A stretch of DNA of 64,000 nt from Polytrichum commune (taxonomy: Eukaryota > Streptophyta > Polytrichopsida > Polytrichales > Polytrichaceae). The position numbers and the translations under genes are program-made. The stretch is from contig OX485806.1 in the NCBI GenBank assembly GCA_950295325.1, positions 44,015,169-44,079,168 of the forward strand. The letters are read 5' to 3'. Of this stretch, positions 46,066-56,000 are shown in pieces. Each line of letters opens with the position of its first letter. Position 1 is the first letter of the stretch. Under the pieces are notes generated by a model, which was not told the origin of the DNA, did no database searches, and saw only the letters and a list, made by a program, of their open reading frames with translations.

Positions 46066-47131
46066 CTGCGAAGAAAAAAACAACCGGTCCATCATATGGA
46101 ATGAATGGGAAAACAAGAGAATGTCGTACAAAGCTTTAGTAAGGAATTCTTGGATGCAGCGGTAAGCTGGAGGGGCAACCTTGGACCGCATGAGATCCTC
46201 TATAAGCTCCCCCATGTGGATATTCTCAATCAAAGAGAGAGAAGAAGACTTCTCCGAAGAGGTTGTGGATGTATCCGGAGCGACGGCCTTCCTCTTGCGC
46301 GGCACAGAGGGAATGGTCACACCGCTATGGGAAGGACCAGGAACAGGAACAGGAGAAGGAGTTGCCGTTGGACTTCTAACAACCGTGGTAGCTGGAACTG
46401 GAGTGCGTTGAACGGAAGCCTTCGTGAAAGAATGGTTGGACACTTGACTGGAGGCCACCTTCTTGCCTTTGCCCTTGCCCTTCACAGGCACAACCTCTTT
46501 GTCATTCATGGGAGGGGTTGGATTCTCTTGTTCGTCCGGCTCTTCCTCCAATTCAATTACCTCAGGGGCAGAGGAAGCAAGGCTGTTGTAGAGGGGTTCC
46601 TCTACGTTGGGAACGAATCCACGAGAACAATCCAAGTTTCAACCACCAGCCACCAAATGCATGCGTGGAAATTTTACAAGTTGTATAGGCGTGTACATAC
46701 AAAGATTTGAATTGTCATCGATCCAATCTTGAAGGAATAATGGCAACGACAAAGAAGGAACAGCATTCTTCACGTGAAGCTCTCGGTGAATGTACCTACA
46801 AAGTGAAGAAAATGAGAACAAAGAAATGGAGTGAGAAACGTGAAAAAAAACGAAGATAAGAGGGAGAAAAGAAAAACAAGGATGATTACCGATAAGCAAC
46901 GCGCTTGATAGCAATGGGTCCTTCCTTAAACTCCATGAGATTGAGCCCTTTGGTGAACTTCAAGACACCTTTGTCATCAAAATATTATCGGAAAGCCTTG
47001 TCCCACAAAATGAGCCTCCAATGCTCCACAAAATGAGCAGGTTGCAAAAGATCTTCCGTAGAAGTCCAGTCGATGTCGATGGAGCATTTATTTTCAAATG
47101 ACGCAATCTCATCCTCAACCCCCTTCTCCAA
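46066..47131 (-). pseudogene. ParB-methyltransferase gene, copy C, linker and preceding exons
   Basis: Exon 47131-46890 starts LEKGVEDEIASFENK and includes STEDLLQPAHFVEHWRLILW, with a TAA at 46985-46987. Exon 46795 to about 46140 starts YIHRELHVKNAVPS and has a TGA near 46638 in place of the Trp of GGW. It then encodes a long Pro/Ser/Thr-rich and basic linker (KGKGKGKKVASSQ, VPRKRKAVAPD) that could carry a nuclear localisation signal. An intron or read-through stretch leads to the exon at 46065. The linker is missing in copy A and shorter and different in copy B. Confidence 0.55.
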
Positions 47132-47189
47132 CTGAGATGAAAGAAAACAAAAGTTAGAAATGTGGTTAAACTCTGGTTCTTCACACCTA

Positions 47190-48900
47190 CACAAAGACCC
47201 TCTCGGTTCCGAGAGGGTGAAATTTCAGCCCACAAACAAACTAGTTGAACCTATGCATACAAACAAGCTTTCAACCTTGATGTGCAAAATCTGGTCCTAC
47301 ATTCCCACCCTACGACCCTCTCGGTTCCAGGAGGGTCACATTCAAGCCCACAAACACACTAGTTGAACCTAACGACCAACTAGTTGAACGTATTCAAACA
47401 AACAAGTTTTCAACCTTCAAGAGGGAAATTTGGTCCTTCACACCTACACAAATTCGGTTCCCAGAGGGTCAAATTCCAGCACACATAAATAGTAGTGCAA
47501 CCTCTCAACCACCTAGTTCAACCTATGTACACATACAAACTTTCAACCTTAATGTGCAAAATGTAGTCCTTCATTACTACACGAAGACCCTCTCGGTACC
47601 GAGAGGGTGAAATTCCAGCCCCAAAACAAACTAGTTGAACCTATCCACACATACAAGCTAACAACTTTAGTGTGCAAAATCTGGTCTTATATTTCTATCC
47701 TAACACCCTCTCGGAACCGAGAGGGTGAAATTCTAGCCCACAAACAACTAGTTGAACCTAACGACCAACTAGTTCAACCTATCCACACATACAAGCTAAC
47801 AACCTTCAACTGGAAAATATGGTCCTATATTTCTACACGAAGACCCTCTCGGTTCCGAGAGAGTAAAATTCCAGCCCCAAAACAAACCAGTTGAACCTAT
47901 CCACACATACAAGCTTTCAACCTTAGTGTGCAGAATCTGGTCCTATATTTCTATCCTAAGACCCTATCGGTTCCGAGAGGATGAAATTCTAGCCCACAAA
48001 CAAACTAGTTGAACCTAACGACCAACTAGTTGAACCTATCCACACATACAAGCTTTCAACCTTAATGTGCAAAATTTGGTCCTATATTACTACACGAAGA
48101 CCCTCTTGGTTCCGAAAGGGTGAAATTCCAGCCATAAAACAAACCAGTTGAACCTAACAACTAACTAGTTGAACCTATCCACACATACAAGCTTTCAACC
48201 TTCAACTGGAAAATCAGGTCTTATATTGCTACTCGAAGACCCGAGATGATTTAAATTCTAGCCCCAAAACAAACCAGTCGAACCTAACAACTAAGTAGTT
48301 GAACCTATCCACACATACAAACTAACAACCTTAATGTGCAAAATATGGTCCTATATTACTATACGAAGACCCTCTCGGTTCCGAAAGGGTGAAATTCCAG
48401 CCCCAAACCAAACAAGTTGAACCTAACAACTAACTAGTTGAACCTATCCACACATATAAGCTAACAACCTTAGTGTGCAGAATCTGGTCCTATATTTCTA
48501 TCCTAAGACCCTCTCGGTTCCGAGAGGATGAAATTCTAGCCCACAAACAAACTAGTTGAACCTAACGACCAACTAGTTGAACCTATCCACACATACAAAC
48601 TAACAACCTTAATGTGCAAAATCTGGTCCTATATTACTACACGAAGACCCTCTCGGTTCCGAGAGGGTGAAATTCCAGCCCCAAAACAAACCAGTTGAAC
48701 CTAACAACTAATTAGTTGGACCTATACACACATACAAGCTAACAACCTTAGTGTGCATAATCTGGTGAAAGTCCAGCCCCAAAACAAATGAGTTGAACGT
48801 GACACCCAATTTGTTGAACTTATCCACACAAACAAGCTGTCAACCTTCAAGAAGAAAATCTGGTCCTCCTCGATTCTGAGCCTACCAACCATCTAGTTGA
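47190..48900 (-). repeat. Second-intron two-box tandem array of copy C
   Basis: About eleven units (118-137 bp) with CCCTCTCGGTTCCGAGAGGG or CGGAACCG and, on the minus strand, GGACCAGATTTTGCAC as second box. Palindromes begin for example at 47198, 47316, 47588, 47706 and 47843. It fills the same intron that holds the array 11545-30331 in copy A. Confidence 0.9.
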
Positions 48901-48984
48901 TTTAGATGGTTTCAAATAGTAAAATTGGGAATGACAATGATTGAAGACAACAAATATAAAAGAGGAAGGCCATGGAGTACCTGT

Positions 48985-50173
48985 GCCCAATAAAAAGCTT
49001 TGTTAAGCCTGTCATCGAGGACTTTCTCGCGAAGAGGAAGAGAAAAGGGGAATGTGAGGCCAAATCCACCACCTTTAAGCGTCATAGTCCGGGTGATGGT
49101 TTTGAGAATTACATGTGTCATACCAAAACTCGTGGTAACATTGAATGTACTTCCATCTCAACAAGCTCCCAACTCACTTGAAATCATGATGCTTTATTAA
49201 TGCTAGTCTCTTGAATAGGTAAAGCATTGGCATTTTCAAGGGTCGACAAACTACTACACTTAACCTTACTAAGTCCCCTACAAATCTCTATGAATTCTAC
49301 TAATTCCACTAATCCTTCTACTAATTCCCACACAACTCTAATTCTAAAACTCAATTCTATGAGAGGAACAACAAGAGGGAGAGAGAGAGAAGCAGAGGGG
49401 AAGGGAGAGGATAAGGGGACCTCGTATGAACCTCTCCCCTTTACCCACACTCCCCTCTCAATACAACATGCTCATGTGCCCACACACACGTGTGCACCCA
49501 CACATGCAAGATGGAAGAGAGAGTGAATAGGAACACAAGTGAGTGAAGAAGGTGAGAGAAAGGAATATATAAGGGAAGGGAAGGGGCGAGCACCCCTCAA
49601 AGCTCAAGATAAGCCCCTCGATCCTCTCCTACTTTGTAGGCTCTTATCCCATCCGCTAAGTAAGCCCCTCGATCCTCTCTTACTTCTTAGGTTTTTATCC
49701 TATCCGCTAAGTAAGCCCCTCGATCCTCTCTTACTTCGTAGGCTCTTATCCTATCCGCTAAGCCTTCAACTCCTAAACCAACAAGATGGATCCCAATTCA
49801 AATATTTAAACTCAAGGAGCTCCCCTTGGTCCACCACATGCTACACTCACCTAACCAAAGAATTTCCTTCATGCCGCTAAGCTTTTAATTAATCACACCA
49901 CATAAGCCTAAGGCCTAAACATAACTTCATACCTGAGAATAATCATAAAACATCAAAATATAACTCCTAATGGTTTCAAAGGGTTAATAACACATGTGGG
50001 CACCATTTTGGGCTCATAGGGAACTTGTTTTTGGTTTTGACCTCGGCGAGGGAATTCCACCACCGAAGCCACCTAGCCTTAAAGGAAGCATCCACATGTG
50101 TTGTTGCCACCTTTTGGAGTTTTTCAATAGTCATATCCGAGACAAGGAAGGTGGAGAAATGATGGTCAATTTA
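48985..50173 (-). pseudogene. ParB-methyltransferase gene, copy C, SFWAQ-type exon split by an insertion
   Basis: The exon of copy A at 11281-11499 is found here in two pieces on the minus strand. 50173-50019 encodes IDHHFSTFLVSDMTIEKLQK...; 49052 to about 48985 encodes LPLREKVLDDRLNKAFYWAQ. They are separated by a 966-bp insertion. The AG acceptor in front of the first piece has mutated to AA. The second piece ends at a conserved GT donor before the repeat-filled intron. Confidence 0.6.
49053..50018 (-). mobile_element. 966-bp LTR-like insertion in an exon of copy C
   Basis: Flanked by perfect 5-bp repeats GGGAA (49048-49052 and 50019-50023); removal restores the exon. On the plus strand it starts TGTGAGGCC and ends GGGCTCATA, giving short inverted ends. 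It contains three copies of a unit of about 60 bp (CCCCTCGATCCTCTCTTACT, 49615-49760) and no coding region. It is best explained as a solo LTR. The TATGAGCCC start on the minus strand resembles the TGTGAGCCC piece at 38152. Confidence 0.7.
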
Positions 50174-50271
50174 ATAAATAAAATAGTGTTACGTGAGAAA
50201 ATATACATAAAGCACGAGTTCAAATACACAAAAATTGAAGCAAATCAAAATTGAATATGTCAAGGAAGTAC

Positions 50272-51301
50272 CTCTTGGAAGAAGTCATCGCCGTTGTTCT
50301 TGTCTGCGATGGAGATGAACTTTTCAAAGCTCCGAGATTGAATACTTCTGATCAATCTATCCTGTGCTTTGGTCATAACATCCCAAATCCCAGGAGTAGA
50401 TCTAAGAGCCTCGGGAGTGGCCTCGCGGTATAACCGTGCAGCAGTGTCCGCTGAATTGGATATATCTTTCTACAATAAACATAATTGTGTGTAAGGATAC
50501 ATGCATAAAACATGATAAAGGAAACAAATATTATCGAGGAGCATAATTACCTTATATAAGAACTTGACAAAGACATCCAATGTGAGGGGATACCAAATAG
50601 GATTCTTCTCCATCTTAGACTCGCACATCTTGTAGTTGTCAATAGAAACGACGTCCTTGAAATCCTCAAGCTCCATTATTCCAAATGTTCGAATCCGAAG
50701 CAATTTGGCAGGGAGGTTGTCCTTGACATGATCGTGCTCCGTGGACCTAAAAAACAAAGTAATGAGAATCATAGTAATACGGATAATAAACAAAGAAAAT
50801 AAACAAGGAAAATAAAGCTCATCTTACCAACTGATGTCATTCATGGCATTCAAGAAGACTATGGTGGAATTCCACCACGTAGAACATCTTGCCAGAAAGG
50901 TGTTCAAGGTCAGGGTCATTTTGGAGCATGGCGTCGAATTCCTCATTGGCCTCTTGCCATAATGAACTCCAAGAACTGTGGATGTCATTGGAGACATGGA
51001 GTACCTCATTGAGGTTGTTGTAGGGAGAAACATACAAGGCTCGGTCACCATCACGGTAACCCATGACGAACTCATTTTCCAACTGAGCGACATCAACCTC
51101 GTTGATGGGACGAACAAGTGGAAGACATCGCAAGCAACACAATAGGAGAGAGAAACGCGACTTAAGAAGAGGCTTGATTCAAACCCGGTGAATCACAGCA
51201 TTAGAGTTTTTTTTTTATGATCTCCGAATCAAGAACTCAGTCTCCTCTGGGTTGGACTCATCAAGAGGACGCAAAGAGTCGGTTCCAACAGGTGCATCAT
51301 T
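50272..51301 (-). pseudogene. ParB-methyltransferase gene, copy C, ParB-like and following exons
   Basis: Exons 51301-50828, 50746-50551 and 50469-50272 (descending), GT-AG borders conserved with copy A. The ParB-like part has LVRPINEVDVAQLENEFVMGY and SGKMFYVV. It then jumps directly to a sequence near the exon end: about 110 bp coding for the GNHR motif and the last strand are deleted. TAA and TGA stops lie near 51214 and 51184. The next two exons (STEHDHVKDNLPAKLL..., KDISNSADTAARLYREATPE...) are open. This copy could not make a functional ParB domain. Confidence 0.6.
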
Positions 51302-51463
51302 CTACAAAGGTAGCCACAAAAAACATTCAGTAGTGGCGAAAAAATTCAAAACACGAACAACCCGAGGCGATGTTTCAAAATCAAAGAGAAAAATGTATTC
51401 AAAAAATGAAACATATATTGAAAAAATTGATGAAGCACTGCCCCAATTCATACCACAGGAACC

Positions 51464-51531
51464 TCCAATTGAACATTGTGTTCCTTCATTGATGGCTCCT
51501 CCGATAGAATGAGATCCATGGATTGTGATCC
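51464..51531 (-). pseudogene. ParB-methyltransferase gene, copy C, small exon 2
   Basis: 68-bp exon open in the frame SQSMDLILSEEPSMKEHNVQ, with AG acceptor at 51532-51533 and GT donor at 51463. Same exon in copies A and D. The intron 1 array lies directly upstream. Confidence 0.65.
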
Positions 51532-51569
51532 CTGTACAAATTCAGGACACGATGAGTTCACACTAGTTC

Positions 51570-52455
51570 AACCTATCTACACATGCATGCTTACTCTCGT
51601 CCTACTTCCTATCCAATGAAACTCTCGGTTCCTAAATTGCTCCACTAAGACCCTCTAGGAACCGAGAGGGTCCAATCCAGTCCACATACACACTAGTCCA
51701 ACCTATATACACAAACAAGCTTTTAACCTTCAAGATCAAAATATGGTCCTACATTCCTCCACATAGACCCTCTCGGTTCCGAGAGGGTGCAATCCATTCC
51801 ACTTACAAAGTAGTCCAACCTATATACCCTAACAAACTTTCAACCTCCGCGTGCAAAATCTGGTCCTAAATTGCTCCACATATACCCTCTCGGAACCGAG
51901 AGGGTCCAATCCATTCCACTTTCAAACTAGTCCAACCTATATATCCTAACAAGCTTTCAACCTCCTCGTGCAAAATCTGGTCCCAAATTGCTCCACATAT
52001 ATCCTCTCGGAACCGAGAGGGTGCAATCCATTCCACTTACAAAGTACTCCAACCTATCTACCAAATAATCCAACCTATATACCCTAACAAGCTTTCAACC
52101 TCCCCATGCAAAATCTGGTCCTAAATTTCTCCACATATACCCTCTCGGAACCGAGAGGGTGCAATCCATTCCACTTACAAAGTACTCCAACCTATCTACC
52201 AAATAGTCCAACCTATATACACAAACAAGCTTTCAACCTTCGAGTTCAGAATCTGGTCCTTCGTTCCTACCCTAAGACCCTCTCGGAACCCAAAGGGTCC
52301 AATCCATTCCACATACAGAGTAGTCCAACCTATATACACAAAGAAGCTTTCAACCTTCAAGTGCAAAATCTGGTCCTACATTCCTCCACTAGGACCCTTT
52401 CGGAACCGAGAGGGTCCACTCCATTCCACATACAAAGTATTCCAACCTATATACA
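51570..52455 (-). repeat. Intron-1 two-box tandem array of copy C
   Basis: Seven to eight units with CCCTCTCGGAACCGAGAGGG or CGGTTCCG centre, and GGACCAGATTTTGCAC on the minus strand. The filler (CATTCCACTTACAAAGTA, CCAACCTATATAC) differs from that of the second-intron array of the same copy, so the two arrays evolved separately. Confidence 0.9.
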
Positions 52456-52599
52456 AGGTGTCTTCCATATTTAGAGATTTGAATTTCCATTCTCATATTT
52501 CCATATTCCTAAAACTTGTCGTAACCCTTGTCCATATAACCTCAACTACAAACTTACTGTAATAGTTGTATTATCTCTTGTCTCCTCGCGAGACCCACT

Positions 52600-52887
52600 C
52601 TAATTAGAATTGTTCCGATGCTCGCTCTCTGCCATAGATGGTGCTTGTGAACCACTGTCCTCCCCTTCTTCGTCTATCGACTGCAGATTCAACCCTCCTT
52701 TGTCCAATGCAGACGTATTCTTCGAGTTTGATGGGGTCCCTCTTCCTTCTATGCACGTTTCCTTTTTCTTCTTAAGCTCTCTCCGTCTCCTCTGTTTTGA
52801 ATTGCTGAAACTCGTGCCTCCTTTTCTCTTTTTCCGCTTATTTCCTGGATCGATTGTGGAGACTGTATTTTGGTCTGGTTCCTTCAT
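52600..52887 (-). pseudogene. ParB-methyltransferase gene, copy C, exon 1
   Basis: Starts with ATG at 52887; 95 codons open. It has KRKKRKGGTSFSNSKQRRRR and KKKKET, a strong nuclear-localisation-like basic region, and then an acidic segment (SIDEEGEDSGSQ). A TAG at 52600-52602 follows, whereas copy A continues in the same frame with Glu (NSNESGF), so the stop is probably a nonsense mutation. It is divergent from the transposase gene starting at 53094. Confidence 0.6.
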
Positions 52888-53093
52888 GTGCGCGTTCTAG
52901 TTTCCCTCTCTTGCTCTCTTTTGTGCTCTCTATTCTCTGGGCATCCCTCTCTTTCACTCACAAAATGACCCCTCACCTACCTCTCATACCTATATAGTAC
53001 CACTTTTGAAAGTGTAGGGTTTCCAATCGTCGGGTAGCCTTCCCTCGTATTCCTATTTTTGGATATTTTTCTTATGCGTCCCTCCCTTTGTCC
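52888..53093. promoter_or_regulatory. Putative bidirectional promoter of copy C
   Basis: A 206-bp spacer between divergent ATGs, matching 280-485 of copy A inverted. It contains CTATATAGTACC (about 52990), the conserved TATA-like element, and pyrimidine-rich flanks (CTCTCTTGCTCTC). Confidence 0.5.
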
Positions 53094-56000
53094 ATGGCTT
53101 CCTCGTCCACAATGCCATCTTTATCGGAAATGGTTGAGCTTCGTGCCAATGGCGTCGAGATCCCCCTTCTTTTCCCCATAGATGCGAACGGATTTGCATC
53201 TGTCTCTTCCTTTCACCTTAGTATGAGGTTTTCGTTGCAAAACAATACAATATGGGTCGAACGCGAGATTTATGATAATGCTACTTCTCTTTTGTCATTG
53301 ACCATCCGTGAGCATTCTAGGGTTGCCGACAACAGATCTTCAGTGTGGGAACTTTGCGCTGGTAAATACAGGGTGTAAGGACTCCCAGATTCTTGCTCCA
53401 ATGTATCCATGGAAATCCGTACCTGTGAACCCTTTGAGTGGTCCACCATTCCGCGGGATCACTTTTAGTTAGAATGTTAGCATTAAAAGTTAGAATTGAT
53501 AGGGAATTTAGGAAAAATTAGTTCATTTAGCATTTAGCCTAGAAGAAGGAGGTCAAAATGAAACTAAGTAGTGCTAGAAGATAGCAAAGTAGAAAAAATA
53601 TGCTAGCTAGTAAAAACAACTAGCTAAGCGAATATTAGTAGATGCTAGCTATTAAGTAAATGTTAGTAGATGCTAGCTAAGCAAATATTAGTAGATGCTA
53701 GCTATTAAGCAAATGTTAGTAGATGCTAGCTAAGCAAGTGTTAGTTTATTAGTTAGTGTGAGGCACACAAGACTATTGGAGGTGTTTTGCGTAAGAAGAC
53801 AAAACCGGCTTAAAGACTTTTGAAGAAAATTAGAAAGACAGCAAGGGGGCTACTTGCCCACTTGCCCCCTTGCCAACTCGATGGCGGAAAAATTAGAAAG
53901 ATATCTAAAGGTTTTTGTCGGAGCCACCTCGGCGAGAGGGTGGCAACCTCAACCGGGAAAACCCCCGAGCCAAAATTTCGGGAAAGGATTTGAAAAATGG
54001 ATCCGGTGGAGGAGGGGTCCAACCCTTTTGTGAGAGGGTTTAAAAACCCCTCCTTCCACCTTGTGGCTCTTTCTCTTTCTATAGTTTTTGGGCGAAGCCC
54101 TGTTTCAATGTAGTTAGGAGAAAATCCTTTAGCATGTATTCTCAATGGCTTAAGACAAGGGCTTCAGAAACTCCTCACTCTCTCTTCCTCTAATGTTTAG
54201 GCGATGCCCTGCGTCAATGTAGTTAGGAAAAAATCCTTTAGCATGCATTCTCAATGGCCTAAAAGAAAGGCTTGAGAACCTCCTCTACTCTCTCTCCTAG
54301 TTAGAATGTGTGTTTATTAACACACCAACAAAATTATTCCTTCTTTTGTAGAGGTAGGTTGGATAGTAGAGTTTTTAGTGGAGGCATTGTAGACCTCATC
54401 TGCCAATGCCTTGAAGGCCTAGTTCAGAAGCTAGAACAAGATACTTATCATTTTCCTCTTAGAGATATTTCCTATAGCTATCCATAGCCGTTTTCCATTT
54501 GTGATTTGGTTAAGATGACAATTAGTTATGGATTTTCAAAGATGGAGTAGAAAAACTCGGTGGTCTTGTGGGTAGCGGCTGCTGGATCAGACCTGCAAGC
54601 CCAATAGGAATTTTAATTCCAAGAAGTTATATTTTTCCCAAGTAGAACTTTTGTGTAGCTTTCCAAAATGGCTTAGAACATTTGATTTGAGCATGATTTG
54701 AATTAGATATGAATTGTGCAAGATGGGACACATAGTTTGAGAACTTTTGGTTGACTGCTGCATTACAGAGGATCTGCTGGGTTCACTTCGGCTTACCTTT
54801 CTAATCACATATTTTTATCAAATACGTCTTTTTAATATCTCTCTAGGGTCATATAGAACGTTTGATTTGAATAAGATTTGAATTAGATATGAATTGTTGA
54901 AGGCCAGATACATAGTTTAAGCCTTCTTGATTGACTGCTGTATTACAAGGAGTTTGCTGAATTTCTTTTAGCTTAACCTGCTGATGTCATAATTTTTCTA
55001 GTTAAAATTTGTTCATAGCTTTCCAATGGTATAAGGAAAGCCTAGATCCAAGTAGTAAGGAATGTGCTATGAATTTTTGAAGTTAGAAGGTAGATAGGTG
55101 GGTTGGAAGGGTCGGTTGAATCGACCTCACACTTCCAACCCTCATAACTTTTGCAATTCTTATCGATTAAAGTGATTTTTAGATCATTGGAAAGATAATT
55201 AGGTGCACTAAGTATAAATATTATTCTTAGGATTAAATTACAGTGCAGAATAAATACTTTATATTTTAATTGTTAACTAAGGTAAGCTTACTACCAAACT
55301 AGTTACAAAGAAGGAGGCAAGGTCGACGCTAGGGAAGTGGAGCAAGAAAGGAGGTAGCGGCTCGGCCTACATCGAGCCCAAATCAACCGAGGAGAATTGA
55401 GGTAAATTTACTAACGCTAGCCTTCTATTTAGGGTTGGAGGGAGCACGGCTAAGGTACGCATCTCTAAACCCACTCACCTATCTCGTAAGGTCAAGTGGC
55501 TTGACCACTTGACCGCCAAGGGAGTACCCAATTCCATTATTTTCGGGGCCCTTGGTATGTTTTGTGGTAGTAGCTTCATTTATTAGCAAGTTTCGTGTGT
55601 GGTAAGTCGGATTAATCACCGACACGACCACTCTGAATGTTGTTGGTGGAAAGGTGGGGTTAATGACCCGCGAATCCACTATTATGTTGTTGGCCCCATA
55701 GATTGGGAGTAATGGCCCCAATTTATGAAGATTGCGCAACAGGTTGTACCTGCAGGTTGCCCGTCACCCTGGTCCCATTGAGTTGCATTTCGTGGTCTAT
55801 CCAGTGTAAACACATTTAACAATCAAAACATACAAAATAAATCGTAAACCCTTGTTGGCAAGAGACCCGAATCGGAAACTTGACTCGGTAGAGTGACACC
55901 ACCCTTCGAACCATTGATGTCCGAAGGGTTTGAGATGTTACTCGACCTTCAAAGGACCTGCACGAGGCCTTAGAAGGTTCCGAGGTAAGGGGTACACCAA

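Noticed and set aside
43300-48900. Regular palindrome repeats as a CRISPR array
   Set aside because: Units are long, spacers are homologous to each other, the DNA is eukaryotic with introns, and no cas gene is present.
52610-52900. Plus-strand ORF of 96 codons
   Set aside because: Exact antisense of the conserved exon 1 of copy C; the minus frame is conserved with copies A and B.
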